64,000 nucleotides of DNA from Acanthopleuribacter pedis (GTDB lineage: Bacteria; Acidobacteriota; Holophagae; Acanthopleuribacterales; Acanthopleuribacteraceae), in NCBI RefSeq assembly GCF_017377855.1, contig NZ_JAFREP010000001.1:372001-436000 (forward strand), given 5' to 3'. Position 1 is the first letter of the stretch. Each line of letters begins with the position of its first letter. Made by a program: the position numbers and the translations under genes. Of the stretch, positions 61,047 through 64,000 are shown piece after piece. Below the pieces are notes generated by a model that saw nothing but the letters and a program-made list of their open reading frames with translations, was not told where the DNA came from and did no database searches.

Positions 61047-61374
61047 CCCGCATTTCTCACAAGGAATTCTGCTACGGGGCAAGCCATGCGATTACGAGGG
61101 TTTGCCTTCCGCGGGGCGGCTATTCGGCTTATTCGGTCGAGCCGCCTTCGCCTCAACTGCAACGCCGATAGGTCGGCCCCGCGATAGGTCGGCCCCGCGA
61201 TAGGTCGGCCCCGCGAAAGGTCGGCCCCGCGAAAGGTCGGCCCCGCGAAAGGTCGGCCCCGCGAAAGGTCGGCCCCGCGAAAGGTCGGCCCCCGGTGCCG
61301 TGGCTTGGTCGTCATCTTTGTACGCACAAGGCTTTCAGCTTTTCGCGACGAATCCTTGTGAGCATTGCGGGCTA
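61044..61374 (+). repeat. Element A copy 5 (longest)
   Basis: 331 bp. Left end TAACCCGCATTTCTCACAAGG contains the stop codon of the polyferredoxin gene; right end CCTTGTGAGCATTGCGGGCTA. Interior: GATTACGAGG, GTCGAGCCGCCTTCGCCTC, and eight 16-bp units with GGTCGGCCCC at 61171, 61187, 61203, 61219, 61235, 61251, 61267 and 61283; the first units carry GCGATA, the later ones GCGAAA. Confidence 0.93.
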
Positions 61375-61434
61375 AAAGGTGTCAAATGACGACGGCTGAT
61401 TCCGTTCAGGGCCGGTCCAGGGTTCTCCAAGCGG

Positions 61435-61453
61435 AGGCCGGGTCGGCCTTTTT
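61435..61453 (+). terminator. Rho-independent terminator downstream of the polyferredoxin gene
   Basis: AGGCCG - GGT - CGGCCT followed by TTTT (61435-61453), about 390 bp after the stop and just past element A copy 5. It should isolate metK from read-through. Confidence 0.75.
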
Positions 61454-61654
61454 CCGTTCTTGAGGTCTGGTGATTCGCCGTTGGGGACTTATCTTTTACT
61501 TGTGCGGTTTTTGGCTAGCGCCCAAAAACAAAGGGCTGTCTTTTCAGGGCTGCTCCGTTATGATGTAAGGTTCCGGCTTGAACCCCCAAGCTTGCTTTTT
61601 CTTTCCGCCAGTTCCCTAGCCCCCATTTATTATCAAAGACAGGAGACCTGAGAA
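61454..61654. other. Leader region of metK
   Basis: About 200 bp. TATGAT near 61559 could be a -10 but the -35 is poor. I looked for S-box, SAM-II and SAH riboswitch signatures here and between metK and ahcY and saw none. Confidence 0.35.
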
Positions 61655-62773
61655 ATGACTCATCTTTTTTCCTCCGAATCCGTTACCGAAGGGCACCCGG
61701 ATAAAATCTCCGATCAAATCAGTGACGCGGTCCTCGACGCCGCGCTGACGGGCGATCCCAAAAGCCGTGTTGCGTGCGAAACCTTCGTGACCACGGGTCT
61801 CATCGTTGTGGGCGGTGAAATCACCACCTCGTCCCAATTGGACATTGCCAATATCGCCCGTGATGTGGTTCGCGACATCGGCTACACCGACTCCGCCATG
61901 GGTTTTGACGCCGATACCTGTGCCGTGATGGTTACCTTGGACAAGCAATCGCCCGATATCGCCATGGGTGTCGACACCGATGGCGCCGGCGACCAAGGCT
62001 TGATGTTTGGTTACGCCTGCCGCGAGACCGAAGAACTGATGCCGTTCCCCATCGACTTGGCCCACAAGCTCTCGCGCCGTTTGACCGACGTTCGCAAAAA
62101 AGGCCCGCTGCAGTACTTGCGCGCCGACGGCAAGACGCAGGTTTCCGTGCGTTATGACGGCACCGAGCCGGTCGCCATTGACGCGGTGGTTGTTTCCAGT
62201 CAGCACGAAGACAAAATCGAGTTGGAACAGCTTCGCCAAGACATTCGCGAGCACGTGATCAACCCCATCATTCCCGCGAACCTGCTCCACAACGGCACCC
62301 ATTACCACATCAACCCGACCGGTCGTTTTGTGACGGGTGGTCCCATGGGTGACGCCGGTTTGACCGGCCGCAAGATCATTGTGGACACCTACGGTGGGTA
62401 CGCGCGCCACGGTGGCGGCGCTTTCTCCGGTAAGGACTGCACCAAGGTTGACCGTTCCGCCGCGTACGCCGCGCGTTACGTCGCCAAGAACCTGGTTGCC
62501 GCGGGTTTGGCCGACCGTTGCGAAATTCAAGTCGCTTACGCCATTGGTGTCGTGGACCCCGTTTCCATCCACGTCGAAACTTTTGGTACCGGCAAGCGTC
62601 CTGAAACGGAACTCGTCGCGCTGATCGAAAAGCACTTTGACCTTACGCCTAAAGGGATTATCGAGCATCTTGGCCTGCGACGTCCGATTTTCCGCGCCAG
62701 TGCCACCTACGGTCACTTCGGCCGCCCCGAATTCCCCTGGGAACAATTGGACATGGTCGATAAACTTAGCTAG
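61655..62773 (+). CDS. metK: S-adenosylmethionine synthetase
   Basis: 372 residues; AGGAG 9 bp before the ATG. N-terminal [27 protein letters not shown] (His and Asp for ATP/Mg binding), [36 protein letters not shown], and [57 protein letters not shown], the signature of the active-site P-loop [33 protein letters not shown] ends the protein as usual. Makes SAM from methionine and ATP, with release of phosphate and diphosphate, in the cytosol. 66 bp upstream of ahcY on the same strand; the pair covers synthesis of SAM and removal of SAH. Confidence 0.99.
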   Translation: MTHLFSSESVTEGHPDKISDQISDAVLDAALTGDPKSRVACETFVTTGLIVVGGEITTSSQLDIANIARDVVRDIGYTDSAMGFDADTCAVMVTLDKQSPDIAMGVDTDGAGDQGLMFGYACRETEELMPFPIDLAHKLSRRLTDVRKKGPLQYLRADGKTQVSVRYDGTEPVAIDAVVVSSQHEDKIELEQLRQDIREHVINPIIPANLLHNGTHYHINPTGRFVTGGPMGDAGLTGRKIIVDTYGGYARHGGGAFSGKDCTKVDRSAAYAARYVAKNLVAAGLADRCEIQVAYAIGVVDPVSIHVETFGTGKRPETELVALIEKHFDLTPKGIIEHLGLRRPIFRASATYGHFGRPEFPWEQLDMVDKLS

Positions 62774-62839
62774 GAACCGCAACCGAGCTCGGTTCCGAGG
62801 GTGGGACCGAGCCGCATCATTGCTTAGGGAGCAGAAAGA

Positions 62840-64000
62840 ATGACGACTTCTACCAAAGACTACAAAGTCGCCGATATCAGCCTTGCCGACTTTGGTCGCA
62901 AAGAGATTGAAATCGCAGAAAAAGAAATGCCCGGCTTGATGGCCATTCGGAAAAAGTACCAGGACGAAAAACCCCTGGCCGGTGCGCGTATCGCCGGTTG
63001 TCTCCATATGACCGTTCAGACCGCTGTTTTGATGGAGACCCTGATCGCCCTGGGTGCTTCAATCCGCTGGTCTTCTTGTAACATTTACTCCACGCAGGAC
63101 CACGCCGCCGCCGCCATGGCCGCCGCCGGTATTCCTACCTTTGCTTGGAAAGGTGAAACCGAGGAAGAGTACGAGTGGTGCATTGAGCAAACCTTGCGTT
63201 GGCCCGATGGTAAGCCGCTGAACATGATCCTGGACGACGGTGGCGATTTGACCCTGTTGGTCCACGAAAAATACCCCGAAATGCTGGACGGCATTAAAGG
63301 TGTCACCGAGGAAACCACCACCGGTGTTCACCGCCTCTACCAAATGTTTGAGCGTGGCGAGTTGAAAGTTCCCGCCATCAACGTCAACGACTCCGTGACC
63401 AAGTCCAAGTTCGACAACCTGTACGGCTGCCGCGAGTCCTTGGCCGACGGCATCAAGCGCGCCACCGACACCATGATCGCGGGTAAAACCGTGGTTGTTG
63501 CCGGTTACGGCGATGTTGGTAAGGGTTGTGCCCACTCCATGCGCAGCTACGGCGCCCGTGTTTTGGTTACCGAAATCGATCCCATCTGTGCACTTCAAGC
63601 CTGCATGGAAGGTTTCCAGGTTGTGACCATGGAAGACGCCGCCCCGGTTGCCGACATCTTCGTCACCACCACCGGTTGTAAAGGCATTGTCACCGGCGCC
63701 CACTTGGATGTCATGAAAGACAATTCCATCGTGTGTAACATCGGCCACTTCGATTGCGAAATCGACATCGCCTACCTGGAAAACCGCGAGGACATCAAAG
63801 AGGTCAACATCAAACCTCAAGTCGACGCCTTCCATTATCCCGACGGCAAAGTGGTCATCGTGCTGGCGCGCGGTCGCTTGGTTAACCTGGGTTGCGCCAC
63901 CGGCCACCCCTCTTTCGTAATGAGCAACAGCTTCTGTAACCAGGTTTTGGCGCAAATCGCCATCTGGACCGAACCCGAGAACTACCCCCTCGGTGTTCAC
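62840..64000 (+). CDS. ahcY: Adenosylhomocysteinase, 3' end beyond window
   Basis: 387 codons are visible from the ATG at 62840 (GGGAG upstream) to the window edge; usual length about 430-475, so only the C-terminus is missing. [90 protein letters not shown], and [30 protein letters not shown] (Lys and Asp of the substrate site). The NAD-binding [35 protein letters not shown] (GxGxxG) follows. Reversibly splits S-adenosylhomocysteine to adenosine and homocysteine. The gap to metK (62774-62839) contains a 14-bp palindrome, AACCGAGCTCGGTT, at 62781-62794. Confidence 0.99.
   Translation, partial: MTTSTKDYKVADISLADFGRKEIEIAEKEMPGLMAIRKKYQDEKPLAGARIAGCLHMTVQTAVLMETLIALGASIRWSSCNIYSTQDHAAAAMAAAGIPTFAWKGETEEEYEWCIEQTLRWPDGKPLNMILDDGGDLTLLVHEKYPEMLDGIKGVTEETTTGVHRLYQMFERGELKVPAINVNDSVTKSKFDNLYGCRESLADGIKRATDTMIAGKTVVVAGYGDVGKGCAHSMRSYGARVLVTEIDPICALQACMEGFQVVTMEDAAPVADIFVTTTGCKGIVTGAHLDVMKDNSIVCNIGHFDCEIDIAYLENREDIKEVNIKPQVDAFHYPDGKVVIVLARGRLVNLGCATGHPSFVMSNSFCNQVLAQIAIWTEPENYPLGVH

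Noticed and set aside
61375-62839. SAM or SAH riboswitch near metK or ahcY
   Set aside because: I compared by eye with S-box, SAM-II and SAH motifs; the hairpins here (AGGCCG/CGGCCT terminator; the AACCGAGCTCGGTT palindrome) do not fit their conserved cores.

Overview
The window reads as chromosome of a free-living, motile, Gram-negative, diderm bacterium with GC-rich coding DNA. An outer membrane is implied by the FlgI P-ring protein and by type VI secretion parts. A sigma-54 controlled flagellar operon, several Ser/Thr kinases and FHA-like proteins, a NACHT-type conflict ATPase and many palindromic repeats suggest a complex environmental lineage. Acidobacteriota (a Holophagae/Acanthopleuribacter-like organism) is my best guess, but it is a guess from gene style, not from a search.

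Layout. 1-13.4 kb: a secreted lipase (cut by the left edge), an unknown gene plus a putative zinc peptidase, a divergent Ser/Thr kinase, an FHA-like protein, and a type VI secretion accessory island (DUF6484 protein, VgrG, DUF2169 adaptor, DUF4150/PAAR-like protein, TIGR02270 HEAT-like protein). The core T6SS apparatus is not here. 13.4-25.2 kb: an accessory and defence-like stretch with an orphan DUF1778-like fragment, a KAP P-loop NTPase, a 2 kb gene-free block of repeats, a NACHT-SUMF1 fusion, an AlkB-type dioxygenase, two Pol-beta-type nucleotidyltransferases, and an SDR / PTPS-like / Maf operon. 25.2-29.7 kb: rpoD with a clear promoter and terminator, then an ankyrin protein overlapping a FabH-like ketosynthase. 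29.7-30.6 kb: a large foldback repeat and a 32-bp tandem array. 30.6-36.0 kb: flagellar operon flgI-flgJ-flgM-(unknown)-flgN-flgK-flgL, read leftwards from an excellent sigma-54 promoter. 36-48 kb: a secreted beta-helix/dockerin protein, glycogen phosphorylase, a YbdG-like mechanosensitive channel overlapping rimI, an ADP-ribosylglycohydrolase, a second kinase with TPRs, and a secreted protein of acidic tandem repeats. 48-58 kb: a sigma-54 activator, a membrane coiled-coil protein with mobA, a WecA-like transferase, two glycosyltransferases and a CheR-type methyltransferase. 58-64 kb: a flavoprotein/polyferredoxin pair, then metK-ahcY of the activated methyl cycle (ahcY cut by the right edge).

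The most unusual content is the non-coding DNA. Five copies of one foldback element (193-331 bp, here called element A) occur at 15.3, 24.9, 38.0, 46.8 and 61.0 kb. They have about 21-bp terminal inverted repeats, and four of the five carry internal 16-bp repeats in variable number. The element ends begin TAA/TAG, and three neighbouring genes use that end as their stop codon; one of them appears to be truncated by it. Other foldbacks lie at 15.2/16.5 kb, 29.8-30.3 kb and 56.9 kb, and there are a 69-bp and a 32-bp tandem array.
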